Assembly (NCBI GenBank): GCA_963754845.1
Contig: CAVWHE010000001.1
Coordinates: 62,001-126,000 of the forward strand
Reading direction: 5' to 3'
Origin: JAKASV01 sp963754845
GTDB lineage: Bacteria; Babelota; Babeliae; Babelales; Vermiphilaceae
DNA length: 64,000 nt
Part shown: positions 17,110 to 26,640 of the stretch, piece by piece
Numbering within the stretch: the stretch's first letter is position 1
How the letters are laid out: each line of letters begins with the position of its first letter
Position numbers and translations under genes: made by a program
The notes under the pieces: generated by a model
The model's database searches: none
Told to the model about the DNA's origin: nothing
The model's input: only the letters and a program-made list of their open reading frames with translations

Positions 17110-20100
17110 ATGCAAAAAAATATCTACGCAAACATCCTCGCTATCGGTGTAGCTGCGGTTGTGTTTGGTGCACGAATTGCGTGTGCCGATGGTTGCGGAA
17201 GCAGCATTGTAATGCCAGCTGTGTGGGAGGGCCCTCTGACACCGTCTGTCGTCGATGAGGACCTCTTTATAAAGAGTTCCCTTGGCGATGTCATTCTCAG
17301 CGGATCGGTTTCAATCAAAGCCGTCAACAAAGATGTCACCATTTTTCTATGTGGTGACGCTCGCATCGATGGTGGCTCAAACAACCCGCGACTTTATCTT
17401 GAAGCGGGGAACGGTCGCACCATAACATTCAAAGTCAGTCACGATCTCGATTTTGCCTCGACACAGGAGGCATTCTCGATCTTTGCGCGCAGTGGCAACG
17501 CAGGAACGCCAGGAGGCAATGTCGTTTTCCAGTTCACAGGTGGATCATGCCTCAGTTTTGGCGGCGTCCATGGTTCGGCGAGTGCCCCGGTACAATTCTA
17601 TAAGATAATGGATGGGACCCACGTTAGCTTTGTACGTTCTCCCGACGAAAGTGAGCAGGATAGAGCTCAAGATGTTTTTGTTGAAATTGGCCACAACGCT
17701 TTTGTAGGATACGCGAGTCCGTGGGACGCTGGTGTAGGTGCCCACGACAGGTCGTATCTTTTCGATCCGAGCAACCCCGGCCCGGGGAGATTCGGTCTTA
17801 AAATAGGCAACAAGGGTGCATTCGTTGTGAGCGGTCGTTTCATTGGCGATCCCTATTCTTGCGACACAACGGGCGCAGATGTTAACAGAGGCAAACTCGC
17901 GGGGGGCAGCGCTCTCCTTGAAATTGTCAGTACGCGGTCTGGCGCCTGTGCAGGTTTCACAGTCATTAATGGCAACGCTACATTTTCTGATTTCACCCAG
18001 TGGAATAACAACGCCGATGGCGTCCAGTATGGCTGGATCTTGGGAGCCAACGGTGTGCTTCGCGTAGGCTCCGGTGCATACTGTGATTATATCGCTCTGT
18101 GCCTCGATGAAAGCCCCACGTTCAATGTATCGCCGTCGAGTGAATCGTCGCTTGCCGATTCCTGCTGCCAAAATCTTTCCGGATCCACAGGATCGTACAT
18201 TCCCCTCAGCGATTTGCCGATTAGGTCGATCATGAAAAAGCGCAATGCATCGGCCTTCGTTGTTGATGGTTTCTGTAATTGTGTTGGTGCTCTGCCAGCA
18301 CGTGTTGAGCTTGCTGATCGTTCGGCACTTTTTTTCAGGTCCGGAGGTGATAAGGACGGTTGCCGCGAAAGCGATGAGGACGTGTGCTATCCTTGGACCA
18401 TCGATCCTAGCAAGCGAGCGAGGGGACTCGGCAATATGGTGCTTGATGTTGAGGGGCTTTTTGTCATCGTTGGTTCTGGCACGGATCGCCTCAACAATCC
18501 AACCAAGGTCGAAATACTTTCTCTTTATGTTGAACCCACAGGTGGCTCGGTACTCATTGGTGGCACGCAGACAGAATTTCCTCGCCGCACCTTCGCGCGC
18601 GACAGCAAAGGGAGGCTGCGCTCATATGCCCCGGCGTATGCCCTCATCAACAACGAAATGACTCTCTGTAACACATGGCTTGTCCACACCGACCAAAATC
18701 ACGCGATATACGAAAAGGACGATGTGGCCTCAGAGCCGACATACATTGGCGGTGATGCCATTAAATTGTCCCTCAGCCCTGAAAGACCTCGCATAGTTTT
18801 TTCCAATGCGACATTTATGGTACACACGAACGTTGCCTTCACGGGCGTCGACCTTGCCATTCCCGAGGGTGTGGTATGCGACGGCGACGCCTTGACATCA
18901 TACCCGGACTTCTGCTCAACGGGAACAGCTCATGCGTTCTTGGCACCCGAAAGACACTGTGACAACGAGAGTAATTTTATATTTTTCTTCAATGGCTACG
19001 ACATTGATAACGGGACGGGGCGGCAGATGGTTTTGGGCACGCACGTCGGCTCAAATGCGGCTGGCAAAATTATCAGCCGAGACTCTTTCCTTGATATTTT
19101 TCCTCGTTCCGTTGTAACCAATTTTCCTCTCCGCAGCACACCGCTTGTTGAAAAACTCAGACTCACCACAGAAGCAAACGACAGCACGATTATTGAAGAC
19201 GCCCCCATCGATCCCGTGGCCATAGAGGGTGAAAACTCTGTTCATACAGTATTTTTGGGGCACGCAAGCAATATTTCTATCGGCCTTCAGGGCCTGAAAG
19301 CTCCTCCTGACGTTGTGTCAAATCCTACGCTCTCTATCGATGGTGATACTTTCTCTTTTGTGGCACGTGGTGGTGTCATGAACTCACCCGAAGCAAGTTG
19401 CGTGACCGGCCAAGGAGGTATCTTCGTTGATTACGGCGGTAAAATCGAGGTTGGCCCGCGGGTGTGCAGTGTTAACATGGGTGTCGCTGTGACAAAAAGT
19501 TCTTCCACCGGCATCGTCTCTTTGCCCGGTCCCATCGTGCGCTTTGCCCCCCGCGTCGGGGTTGCCGATTGGAAGCTTAATCTTAATGAGAACAACGTCA
19601 TTATCAACCCCGGGAGCAAACTCTCTGACTACACGTTCAACTGGCTGACGGCGATCAAGGCAACAGGCTTCGTACCTTACGTGCCACACAATTGCGATGC
19701 GTGCCACGCTCTGCCTGCTCTGGCCGCGAATCTTATTGGACTGCCGACGATCAGCAGCGCCATAGATCAGCTCAACATAGCTGGCTCGCGCATCGGTGAT
19801 CCTGCCCATATTTTGGTTGGCAAAGGAGGATTCGTCCGTGAACTTGTCTTCCTTAACGGTTATAATTCGGCCGACGCTGCAACTGCTGTTGTTGTGCTGG
19901 AGGCGGGTGGAACTTTTGGCCTCGGATCGATTCACACAAGCATTGATTCGCTGTGCTCCCCGGTCGCCCTCGGTCTTCACGGTATCACCATCGTCGCCAA
20001 TGGCGATGGGCGCGTGCTCCTCAATGAGGACGCTGTTATCAATAACGTGTGTCACCTTGTTCCCGGTCCAGGTTTTGCCGATGGCGGCCGCCTTCTCATA

Positions 20101-21300
20101 ACATCGGCAAGTTGCAGAACCATTCGCGTCAAAAGCTCCGGCGTGCTTGATTTGAGTGCATTTTCAGGACTTCACGCGGCAGATCAAATTATTGAACTTG
20201 GCGGATCGGTGCGACTCGTTCTTGAGCCGGGCGCCAAAATTGTTATGGGAGGGTGTACGTTAAGATTTTCAGATGCGGCAGGCCTTGTGTGCGAACCAGC
20301 TTCACCGATAGCTGTCCTGAGCAGCCAGAGCGGTTATGACGATCTTCGTGTACAATGCATGGGTCGCGGCACCCTTGAGTTCACCGATTGCTCATTCATG
20401 AGCGTTCCCCTTAATGCATTTGTCGGCATAGAAGCCCAGCGCGATTGTGTTGAAGCAACCAACCTTGCCTTTGTTCTCGAAGGCAACGCCCGCGTTTCAA
20501 TCGGTGGACCATGCGGTCCGGGTGGCGCATTTCAAATTGGCAATACGTTTTCCGGCGGCGATGTTTCATTTTCCCTGACTATCAACGGTAGCGGCGCCGA
20601 ATTTATCATAGGCGAGCAGGGATTTGTTGGGCTCGGCGCTGGTATACGTACCAAGGGGGCAAGCGATACCGAAACTCTCAATGGGAATTGGTACGTCTCC
20701 ACAACGAGCGACGTCAAGGATATAAGCATCACCGTGGGAAAAGGAACTTTCACCCACAATTGTATCTTTAGTGGCTCAAGCACACGGGCATCGGTTCTCG
20801 CTCTTGGCACCGGAGTCGGAAATTTTGCGGTCGTCCTTGGCGGAGGTACTAACAGTTCGACGGCCAACACCGGCCCTGCCGGACTTCGTGGTGGCGGCAA
20901 TCTCGTACGTGTGAGTTCTTCGACACCCGCCAAACTTTCAATCACCGATACGGCAACCAATAGCGTTGCCATGGTGGCGTCACTCGCTCTTTACAAAAAT
21001 ATCGTCTCGTCAACCGGTGCAGCATCCGCTATCTTTAATTTTCTCAAGATGGACGATGTCGCCGGTTCGGATATCAAGTACAATTCCCGCGGGGTAGTTG
21101 GCCCCTTCGAAAATCACTCGGTTGTTGTAGGGTACGTTGATGGTAATTTTTTACAGCGTGTACCGTGGATCACTATAGCGGGAGGAGGTGGAATTACGAC
21201 CGCACAAACGCACTCTCTCGATGTCGGGGCCGCTGCTTTAACCCTCCTTAAGGACGCCACAAAACCGCGCGGTCTTAAGTCGGTAAGTGTTATTGGTTGA
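17110..21300 (+). CDS. giant exported beta-rich protein (passenger-like)
   Basis: A 1396-residue exported protein with a signal peptide (NIYANILAIGVAAVVFGARIACADG). The mature chain is Gly-, Asn-, Ser- and Val-rich with many short beta segments and recurring patterns such as FVVSGRFIG, GANGVLRVGSGAYCDYI, GQGGIFVDYGGKIEVG and LVVLEAGGTFGLGS-type stretches, which suggests a right-handed beta-helix like an autotransporter passenger or Chlamydia Pmp protein. There is no C-terminal barrel: it ends KPRGLKSVSVIG. The ATG has AAAAAGGAGGGG upstream; a 42-residue upstream extension lacks a signal peptide at its start and is rejected. The next gene encodes an outer-membrane barrel and follows after 101 bases, so the pair may work together at the cell surface. 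No family was recognised. Confidence 0.75.
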   Translation: MQKNIYANILAIGVAAVVFGARIACADGCGSSIVMPAVWEGPLTPSVVDEDLFIKSSLGDVILSGSVSIKAVNKDVTIFLCGDARIDGGSNNPRLYLEAGNGRTITFKVSHDLDFASTQEAFSIFARSGNAGTPGGNVVFQFTGGSCLSFGGVHGSASAPVQFYKIMDGTHVSFVRSPDESEQDRAQDVFVEIGHNAFVGYASPWDAGVGAHDRSYLFDPSNPGPGRFGLKIGNKGAFVVSGRFIGDPYSCDTTGADVNRGKLAGGSALLEIVSTRSGACAGFTVINGNATFSDFTQWNNNADGVQYGWILGANGVLRVGSGAYCDYIALCLDESPTFNVSPSSESSLADSCCQNLSGSTGSYIPLSDLPIRSIMKKRNASAFVVDGFCNCVGALPARVELADRSALFFRSGGDKDGCRESDEDVCYPWTIDPSKRARGLGNMVLDVEGLFVIVGSGTDRLNNPTKVEILSLYVEPTGGSVLIGGTQTEFPRRTFARDSKGRLRSYAPAYALINNEMTLCNTWLVHTDQNHAIYEKDDVASEPTYIGGDAIKLSLSPERPRIVFSNATFMVHTNVAFTGVDLAIPEGVVCDGDALTSYPDFCSTGTAHAFLAPERHCDNESNFIFFFNGYDIDNGTGRQMVLGTHVGSNAAGKIISRDSFLDIFPRSVVTNFPLRSTPLVEKLRLTTEANDSTIIEDAPIDPVAIEGENSVHTVFLGHASNISIGLQGLKAPPDVVSNPTLSIDGDTFSFVARGGVMNSPEASCVTGQGGIFVDYGGKIEVGPRVCSVNMGVAVTKSSSTGIVSLPGPIVRFAPRVGVADWKLNLNENNVIINPGSKLSDYTFNWLTAIKATGFVPYVPHNCDACHALPALAANLIGLPTISSAIDQLNIAGSRIGDPAHILVGKGGFVRELVFLNGYNSADAATAVVVLEAGGTFGLGSIHTSIDSLCSPVALGLHGITIVANGDGRVLLNEDAVINNVCHLVPGPGFADGGRLLITSASCRTIRVKSSGVLDLSAFSGLHAADQIIELGGSVRLVLEPGAKIVMGGCTLRFSDAAGLVCEPASPIAVLSSQSGYDDLRVQCMGRGTLEFTDCSFMSVPLNAFVGIEAQRDCVEATNLAFVLEGNARVSIGGPCGPGGAFQIGNTFSGGDVSFSLTINGSGAEFIIGEQGFVGLGAGIRTKGASDTETLNGNWYVSTTSDVKDISITVGKGTFTHNCIFSGSSTRASVLALGTGVGNFAVVLGGGTNSSTANTGPAGLRGGGNLVRVSSSTPAKLSITDTATNSVAMVASLALYKNIVSSTGAASAIFNFLKMDDVAGSDIKYNSRGVVGPFENHSVVVGYVDGNFLQRVPWITIAGGGGITTAQTHSLDVGAAALTLLKDATKPRGLKSVSVIG

Positions 21301-21401
21301 GGTGATACTATGTTTGTGAGTTGGCCGTTATATGATCAATAGCCAACTGCAAATGCATGAGTTCCTAGGTGTGTAAGACTCCAAAATCGGGGGAGTTTTT
21401 T

Positions 21402-23219
21402 ATGAATAGAGGATTGAGGGTATCGTTAATAGGTCTTGCGTATGTTACTGCCTTCGGTGGCCATACCATGCTTTTGGCGGTGACGTCGGAACTACGAACG
21501 CCATTGAGTATCCACCGCGGCCAGATACACTATCCACTCAAAGGAATTGAACGCGATGATCTGTGGACACTTGATGCGTGGGCAGTTGGCTACGTACGCA
21601 AGGCGTGCTCGGCATATTTCTGCGGCGATTGTAGCAACAACCGAGGGGTAACAAAAACAACGGCTCCTCTTTCAAGTATCTTCTTTGGCGCGTCTGACTT
21701 TGCCGGCCAGCAGGCCTTTGCTGGTGGAACCCTCACGAAGCCCGTGGGCAACCCCGGGCTCGTTTTTTCAAAGCTGTCGCCCCGCTTTGATTACAACGAA
21801 CACGGTGTGTACCTTGGCTTTCATGCTCAGCGCGACATTTGTGACAGCAACTGGCATGTTGGCTGGCGCGCAAGCTTGCCTATCAAAAGAATAAGCGTTG
21901 AACAGCGTCGCAGCGGCGGCACCGAGCAGCCAGCACCTGATATCGGCGAAGTTATCGTCAGGCGCCAAGAGTTCACCAATGCCGGCGCTGGCGGTCTTGG
22001 TAAAAAAATGAACAACGTCAACAGCTACCGGCTTGATTTTCTGAGCACACTGCTCTACATAGATGGAACGCCTCTTGTCCACTATGGCACGGGTGGCGAA
22101 GACGATACAACAATTGCCGGTGTTGCCATCACGCCCTTTGATGAGCGTAACGAAGTTTCTACAGGAAATGCTCGGGCTCCTATGTGTGTTATGCAAGCTT
22201 CGAATGGATCACTTGCGCGTGTCATTAAAATAAATAGCCCCAATGAGGTCGACAATCTGGCACGTGATGTTGAAGAAGCGACGCTGAACGCCAATGGTTC
22301 GCAAGGTTATCCTGCAAGTAATGATTCAGGTCGTCTTGTTTTTGTACGCGAGAATGATTACGCTGACCAACTCGGCAAAGATCCTAAGACACAGCGGACG
22401 CTCTTTTTAGTCCCCAATGCCGAAGGTAACGGTAGCGACGTCATTTACCCGGACGCCAACGCCGTGCAGAACGCCATTGAGTACGTTCTCAACAGCGGTT
22501 TTGATACCTCGGCAACGGCGTACTTCAGAAAGCACGGTGTCGATCTTAATATTTCCGATTGCGTTGCTGGTCCTGGCGATCTTTATACTGAATGGTACGG
22601 CGGATACCACAAGAAATGTTGGTACCTCGATGCACTCGTCGGATCGTTCATTCCTACGGGCAGAAAAATAGATGACGTTCGCCGTATTTACCGACAGCCG
22701 ACGGGAAATAATGGACATTTTGAATTCCGCGGTGGTCTTGAGGGTGGGGTGCAGAGAAGCTGGTTCGCCCTTCGCGGTCTTGCGACGTACAACCGCGCAT
22801 TCGACCATACACAGCTACGCGCCCCGGCATTTAGAAGGGCAACGATTAAAAATATCCCCGTCGGGGATGCTGTTCCCGCGCGCGTTGATTGGGGCTACTT
22901 CTGGGGCAATCTTGACGTTACTATTTTTAATCCTTGGTGCTGTGAGTGTGGTCTCGTCCTCGGTTATGAGCTTTACGCCAAGCAAAAAGACAAGATTTGT
23001 TTCTGTCTCTCTCGAGCCACCGACTTTTTAGGCGATCTTAATGAACTCGACGGCAGCGTTGCCGAAAAATACTCCGACGTACGAACACACAAAATCCGGG
23101 CAGAAGTTTTCCACCGCGTCAGCTGTTGTGAGCTTTTCCTCGGGGCATCGTATATTGTTGCCGGCCGTCACTCCATGAAGGAAACAGAGGCGCATCTGGG
23201 TATTTCATTCGCCTTTTAG
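21402..23219 (+). CDS. outer-membrane beta-barrel protein
   Basis: A 605-residue protein with a signal peptide (LRVSLIGLAYVTAFGGHTMLLA) and a C-terminus typical of bacterial outer-membrane proteins: alternating strands (CCELFLGASYIVAG, KETEAHLGISFAF) ending in Phe, the BAM recognition signal. The FFGASDF motif near residue 95, followed by Gly/aromatic alternation, also fits a barrel. It may be the surface partner of the passenger-like protein encoded just upstream, or a porin. GGGGGAG lies six bases before the ATG; this Shine-Dalgarno can pair with ACTCC just upstream, followed by six T residues, so translation could be modulated. No named family could be assigned. Confidence 0.75.
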   Translation: MNRGLRVSLIGLAYVTAFGGHTMLLAVTSELRTPLSIHRGQIHYPLKGIERDDLWTLDAWAVGYVRKACSAYFCGDCSNNRGVTKTTAPLSSIFFGASDFAGQQAFAGGTLTKPVGNPGLVFSKLSPRFDYNEHGVYLGFHAQRDICDSNWHVGWRASLPIKRISVEQRRSGGTEQPAPDIGEVIVRRQEFTNAGAGGLGKKMNNVNSYRLDFLSTLLYIDGTPLVHYGTGGEDDTTIAGVAITPFDERNEVSTGNARAPMCVMQASNGSLARVIKINSPNEVDNLARDVEEATLNANGSQGYPASNDSGRLVFVRENDYADQLGKDPKTQRTLFLVPNAEGNGSDVIYPDANAVQNAIEYVLNSGFDTSATAYFRKHGVDLNISDCVAGPGDLYTEWYGGYHKKCWYLDALVGSFIPTGRKIDDVRRIYRQPTGNNGHFEFRGGLEGGVQRSWFALRGLATYNRAFDHTQLRAPAFRRATIKNIPVGDAVPARVDWGYFWGNLDVTIFNPWCCECGLVLGYELYAKQKDKICFCLSRATDFLGDLNELDGSVAEKYSDVRTHKIRAEVFHRVSCCELFLGASYIVAGRHSMKETEAHLGISFAF

Positions 23220-23301
23220 GAGAACCATCGCTCAACGGCAATGAAACGTCATTGCTCGTGATTTTTACGGGCACGTTATGGTGCCATCAAGGAGTGCGTA
23301 T

Positions 23302-23844
23302 ATGGCGAAGTTCGTGCATTTGATAACCAGCATCGCGTGTGGTGTTCCTTTGGTACTCTTTTCACAAAGCAGTGTTGCCGATGCGGGAGAGGTTGGAGGT
23401 ACTCCGTGCAATGTGAAGGAGGAATTTGAGGCGGTCCATGCCCTTGAGGCAACCGATGCAGAATTTTCTGTGTCAATTAAGCGTCTTAAGGAACTTGTCG
23501 ACATTCTCGAACATCGTGGGCCCCGCGGCGGCATAGACCGTGAGTGCTGTCAGCAAGCACAAGAGTGCTACGATGGCTGTCATCAAGAATGCTATGACGA
23601 CGGTGGATGCGGAGGTATTCTCAAAGAGATCGAGCGCCTCATCCATGAACTCAACAGGTTGGCCGGCGTCGAGGAGGAGGCCGTTAAAGAAATTCACTGT
23701 CTCGGCCGTTCTCTCAATAAGCTTGCGTGTACTCAGACGGAGGCCCTCAAAGAAATACGGGGCCTCGCTCGCCTTCTTGACAAGCTCGCATGCCGCCTCC
23801 TCCATAACGAACAGCGTACTTCAACGGCCGCGGGAAATGACTGA
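23302..23844 (+). CDS. exported Cys-rich coiled-coil protein
   Basis: A 180-residue protein with a signal peptide (FVHLITSIACGVPLVLFSQSSVADA). After residue 40 it is largely helical with heptad-like spacing: AVHALEATDAEFSVSIKRLKELVDIL, then a Cys-rich hinge with eight closely spaced Cys residues (ECCQQAQECYDGCHQECYDDGGCGG, in parts), then three related 20-residue units (EIERLIHELNRLAGVEEEAV, EIHCLGRSLNKLACTQTEAL, EIRGLARLLDKLACRLL). It is likely a periplasmic or surface coiled coil cross-linked by disulphides. AAGGAG sits seven bases before the ATG. It is the last gene of the 17110-23844 cluster and is followed by a rho-independent terminator. No family was recognised. Confidence 0.65.
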   Translation: MAKFVHLITSIACGVPLVLFSQSSVADAGEVGGTPCNVKEEFEAVHALEATDAEFSVSIKRLKELVDILEHRGPRGGIDRECCQQAQECYDGCHQECYDDGGCGGILKEIERLIHELNRLAGVEEEAVKEIHCLGRSLNKLACTQTEALKEIRGLARLLDKLACRLLHNEQRTSTAAGND

Positions 23845-23905
23845 AAAGTGCCTTTGCACGCGCTGTTCGCGCTCTAGTTCTGACAATATGTTTCGATCTT
23901 TTAAT

Positions 23906-23928
23906 CCCCCCTACCCAGGGGGTTTTTT
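23906..23928 (+). terminator. rho-independent terminator
   Basis: The stem CCCCCT/AGGGGG with the loop ACCC is followed directly by six T residues, 62 bases after the coiled-coil gene. It should end the 17110-23844 transcript. Confidence 0.85.
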
Positions 23929-23960
23929 GATAATGAAATTCCAAAACTAAGGGGTTTGCC

Positions 23961-25388
23961 ATGAGACTTTTCAAGGGCCTGCACAGCGCCGGGTACGTTG
24001 TGTGCACGCTCATCATATTCTTATCTACCCTTGCCCACTGCGGCGCCACATCTGGCGGCAATTTTTCTCGCAGCGGTACGTGTCCTCAGGCAGCATCCAC
24101 CATTGTTCCGGGTACATGCCAACCGATTCACAATGTCTCTGGTTCAAGCAGCGGCAATCCGCATGAAGGTGCAATCAATCCATCGGTTGCAAGCACGCGG
24201 CGCGGCGATGGCATCGCCGTCTGGCAGGAACTTGTCGCCGGAACTCTTGAAAACGGAACGTTCAATATTTTTGCCTCAACGTATGACGTGCGTAGTGATT
24301 CCTGGAGCACGCCGTACAATCTTTCGGCGATCGTAACCGGTTCTGAGGGTACCGACGCCCGCGATCCTCAGGCTGCCATCGATGACTGCGGCCACGCACT
24401 CGTTGCATGGAGACAGTCGGTAAGCTACGATGACATCAACCACGAAGCAATCTATAACGTTTTCATAAATTCATACGACACGTGCGCACAAAAGTGGTCG
24501 CAGCCAGTAGACATCTCAGAAGATACCGCCGCCAATGCCAGTGGACTGAGTGTAACGCTCAATGAATGCTGCAAGGGCGCGATCACGTGGCAGGAGACGA
24601 CACCGGCACACATCACGTCCGTAACGACGCAGCGCGGCGAAGTTACCATCGACGCCGTGCCCTTGTATTATCAAGACACGCTCACCATGGCCACAGGCCC
24701 AACCCGCACTCCCAACGCAGTCACCGGGTCCCTTGAAGTTGACGTCATCGGACAAGTCAACGGCAACCTTGCCATCAACCCCAACGCCAACAATCTTGTC
24801 GTCAAGGTTTCACCAGCACATGACGTCTCCTATGAAGGATATGTGGACGGCAATCTCACCATCGGCCCTTGCGACGGCAACGTCGACGTGACGCTCTATG
24901 GCGGCGGCATACAAAGAACCGTTGCCCGTGGTTATGAGGCGTGCATTGGAAACTTCGGAATGCCCTTTGTTTTAGGATCGTCGCCGTCCTCCGGCGCTTC
25001 AACAACCCATGTCGCTCTCGACGATGAGGGACACGGTGTTGTTGTGTGGCGGAGCCAGATAGCAACGGCGCGTACAGCATTTACGGAGCCTCATACGATG
25101 CCGGCATGCTCTCCTTCGGCGTCGCAAAGCCTATTGCCGGCCCTGCTCTTGGCCAACCGGAGGCGCGTGATCCTTACGTTTCACTCGGTGGTTGCGGCAC
25201 GGGGCTCGTCTCGTGGTCTCAATCAAACTCAGCTGGATTTTTTGACGTTTATACGTGCTCGTATGATCCCGTCAACGACGTTTATGGACCGGCGATGCGC
25301 GCTTCTGATGGTACGGGCAACGCACGCGCGCCACAGACAACCGTTTCGTGTGATGGCCGTGGCCTTGTTGCCTGGGAGCAGGTTGTGA
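23961..25388 (+). CDS. giant exported protein, paralogue 2, 5' part (frameshifted)
   Basis: The first reading frame of a second AVWxQ-family protein. It begins with a signal peptide (VVCTLIIFLSTLAHCGA) after AAGGGG and matches paralogue 1 from the start (HNVSGSSSGNPHEGAINPSV; GDGIAVWQE; STYDVRSDSWSTPYNLS). A beta-rich insert (about residues 220-320) contains GSLEVDVIGQVNGNLAINP. Homology in this frame stops at about 25050 after GVVVWR; the remaining 110 residues to the TGA at 25388 are Ser/Arg/Leu-rich out-of-frame sequence. The family pattern resumes in another frame at 25046. One extra base near TGGCGG (25047-25052) would restore a single protein of about 650 residues. Confidence 0.6.
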   Translation: MRLFKGLHSAGYVVCTLIIFLSTLAHCGATSGGNFSRSGTCPQAASTIVPGTCQPIHNVSGSSSGNPHEGAINPSVASTRRGDGIAVWQELVAGTLENGTFNIFASTYDVRSDSWSTPYNLSAIVTGSEGTDARDPQAAIDDCGHALVAWRQSVSYDDINHEAIYNVFINSYDTCAQKWSQPVDISEDTAANASGLSVTLNECCKGAITWQETTPAHITSVTTQRGEVTIDAVPLYYQDTLTMATGPTRTPNAVTGSLEVDVIGQVNGNLAINPNANNLVVKVSPAHDVSYEGYVDGNLTIGPCDGNVDVTLYGGGIQRTVARGYEACIGNFGMPFVLGSSPSSGASTTHVALDDEGHGVVVWRSQIATARTAFTEPHTMPACSPSASQSLLPALLLANRRRVILTFHSVVAARGSSRGLNQTQLDFLTFIRARMIPSTTFMDRRCALLMVRATHARHRQPFRVMAVALLPGSRL

Positions 25389-25921
25389 CGACGACAGCGG
25401 AACTTCTTGTTTCATGCTCGCTCACGGACACACGATACACTATTTTTGCAAGCGCGTGCCGACTAACCCAGGACGATTGTGGCATGCCGTGCAACGTTTC
25501 AGGCAATGTGCTTAGTGGGTCAGATGCACACGACCCTCAGGTTGTTAAACTCGACAATCGCGGCAACGTTCTTGTCTCATGGCGCCAAACGGTGACGTGT
25601 GACGAGCACAATTTTGCCATCGACAACGTTTTTGCGCGCGCATACAGCGATTGCAAAGGTCTCTGGGGACACGCCGTCGATATTTCGTCAAGCACGGATG
25701 ACGACGGTCTTGAAAGCATCGACACAACTCACGATGCTCGCGGGCAGAGCGTTGATTCCAATGAGCGTGGCGCATCGCTTGAAGCCTGGCAGGCGACCAA
25801 TGACGACGGTGTTTACAACATCTTCGCACGCCGCTGCGTCCTGCGCGTTATGCCATCCATCGCGGCTATTCTTGAACATCATCGAAGCGAACACCACGCA
25901 AGGGTAGCTGGCGCTCAGTAA
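25046..25921 (+). CDS. giant exported protein, paralogue 2, 3' part (frameshifted)
   Basis: The continuation of the gene that starts at 23961, one frame over. It carries further AVWxQ-family blades: GAYSIYGASYDAGM, GTGLVSWSQ, DVYTCSYDP, GLVAWEQ, NVLVSWRQ and GASLEAWQ. It ends in a short non-repeat tail (IAAILEHHRSEHHARVAGAQ) and lacks the WD40-like C-terminal half of paralogue 1. There is no ribosome-binding site at the GTG where this frame opens, so independent translation is unlikely. It would be expressed only if the frame break at about 25050 is a sequencing error, a phase-variable site, or is bypassed by ribosomal slippage. Confidence 0.55.
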   Translation: MAEPDSNGAYSIYGASYDAGMLSFGVAKPIAGPALGQPEARDPYVSLGGCGTGLVSWSQSNSAGFFDVYTCSYDPVNDVYGPAMRASDGTGNARAPQTTVSCDGRGLVAWEQVVTTTAELLVSCSLTDTRYTIFASACRLTQDDCGMPCNVSGNVLSGSDAHDPQVVKLDNRGNVLVSWRQTVTCDEHNFAIDNVFARAYSDCKGLWGHAVDISSSTDDDGLESIDTTHDARGQSVDSNERGASLEAWQATNDDGVYNIFARRCVLRVMPSIAAILEHHRSEHHARVAGAQ

Positions 25922-25980
25922 ACGTTGGCAAACTTCGTGCGTGACGCGCACATAAACATCGGATGTGCTACATCCACATG

Positions 25981-26008
25981 CGGGGCCGCCGGCGCACAGG
26001 CGGCCCCG
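25981..26008 (+). terminator. GC-rich hairpin after paralogue 2
   Basis: A perfect 10-bp stem (CGGGGCCGCC and its complement) with an eight-base loop lies 59 bases after the stop codon. No T-run follows. It parallels the strong hairpin that follows paralogue 1. Confidence 0.6.
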
Positions 26009-26085
26009 ACGCGTTAAACGCTACGCGTGGTTGTAACAAACATGCCCAGAAATAAAGGTACACACGTAACCATGAACATACGGCC

Positions 26086-26586
26086 ATGAATAGACACTGC
26101 GGATCTTCGCTTATCGAAATGATGCTCGTGGTCGCACTCGTGGCGTTTGCGTGTTCTCTCGTTGTCATCCATGGTTCGTATATGCGGCGCTTTCTTGTAC
26201 GCCAAGAGATAGAAAAACTTGCGCTCCTGTGTCGCAGCATGAGCGCAGCGGCCATGATGGAAAACACGAAAAAAACTCTCACATTTGACCGCTCGGGCCG
26301 ATCGTACTCGCACGATGGAATCCGCGAAAAGTTCCCTTTGTCGGTTGATTTTGGCGTTGTCCCGGGCGCCAAAGGACCTCCTTCAGACCTCACACACGAA
26401 ATAACATCGGCTATCACTTTTGCCGGCAACGCCATTGTTTTCCACCCCGATGGCGTTATCCAACCGGGTGCTGTATATTTGGTGAGCAATGACAGGGAAA
26501 TTATGTACGCACTGAGCTGCGCCGTCGCCAAGGTTTCGTATCTCCGACTCTACCGCTACGATGGTTCCTGGCACTGCCTCACGTAA
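26086..26586 (+). CDS. type IV pilin-like pseudopilin (GspH/PilE-type)
   Basis: A 166-residue protein with the class III prepilin signature: a short leader MNRHCG cleaved before SSLIEMMLVVALVAFACSL (read from residue 7), with Glu at position 5 of the mature form and a hydrophobic helix for membrane insertion and assembly. It would be cut by a prepilin peptidase. The C-terminal domain is beta-rich (AITFAGNAIVFHPDGVIQPG), like GspH/FimT minor pseudopilins, and it is probably a minor component of a type II secretion or type IV pilus system. The other components are not in this window. The tamB-like gene follows after 54 bases. Confidence 0.8.
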   Translation: MNRHCGSSLIEMMLVVALVAFACSLVVIHGSYMRRFLVRQEIEKLALLCRSMSAAAMMENTKKTLTFDRSGRSYSHDGIREKFPLSVDFGVVPGAKGPPSDLTHEITSAITFAGNAIVFHPDGVIQPGAVYLVSNDREIMYALSCAVAKVSYLRLYRYDGSWHCLT

Positions 26587-26640
26587 CGTTTTTGACCGAG
26601 CCGTTTGATACTTGCAAGCTGTGGCACATGTGGGTGTTTC

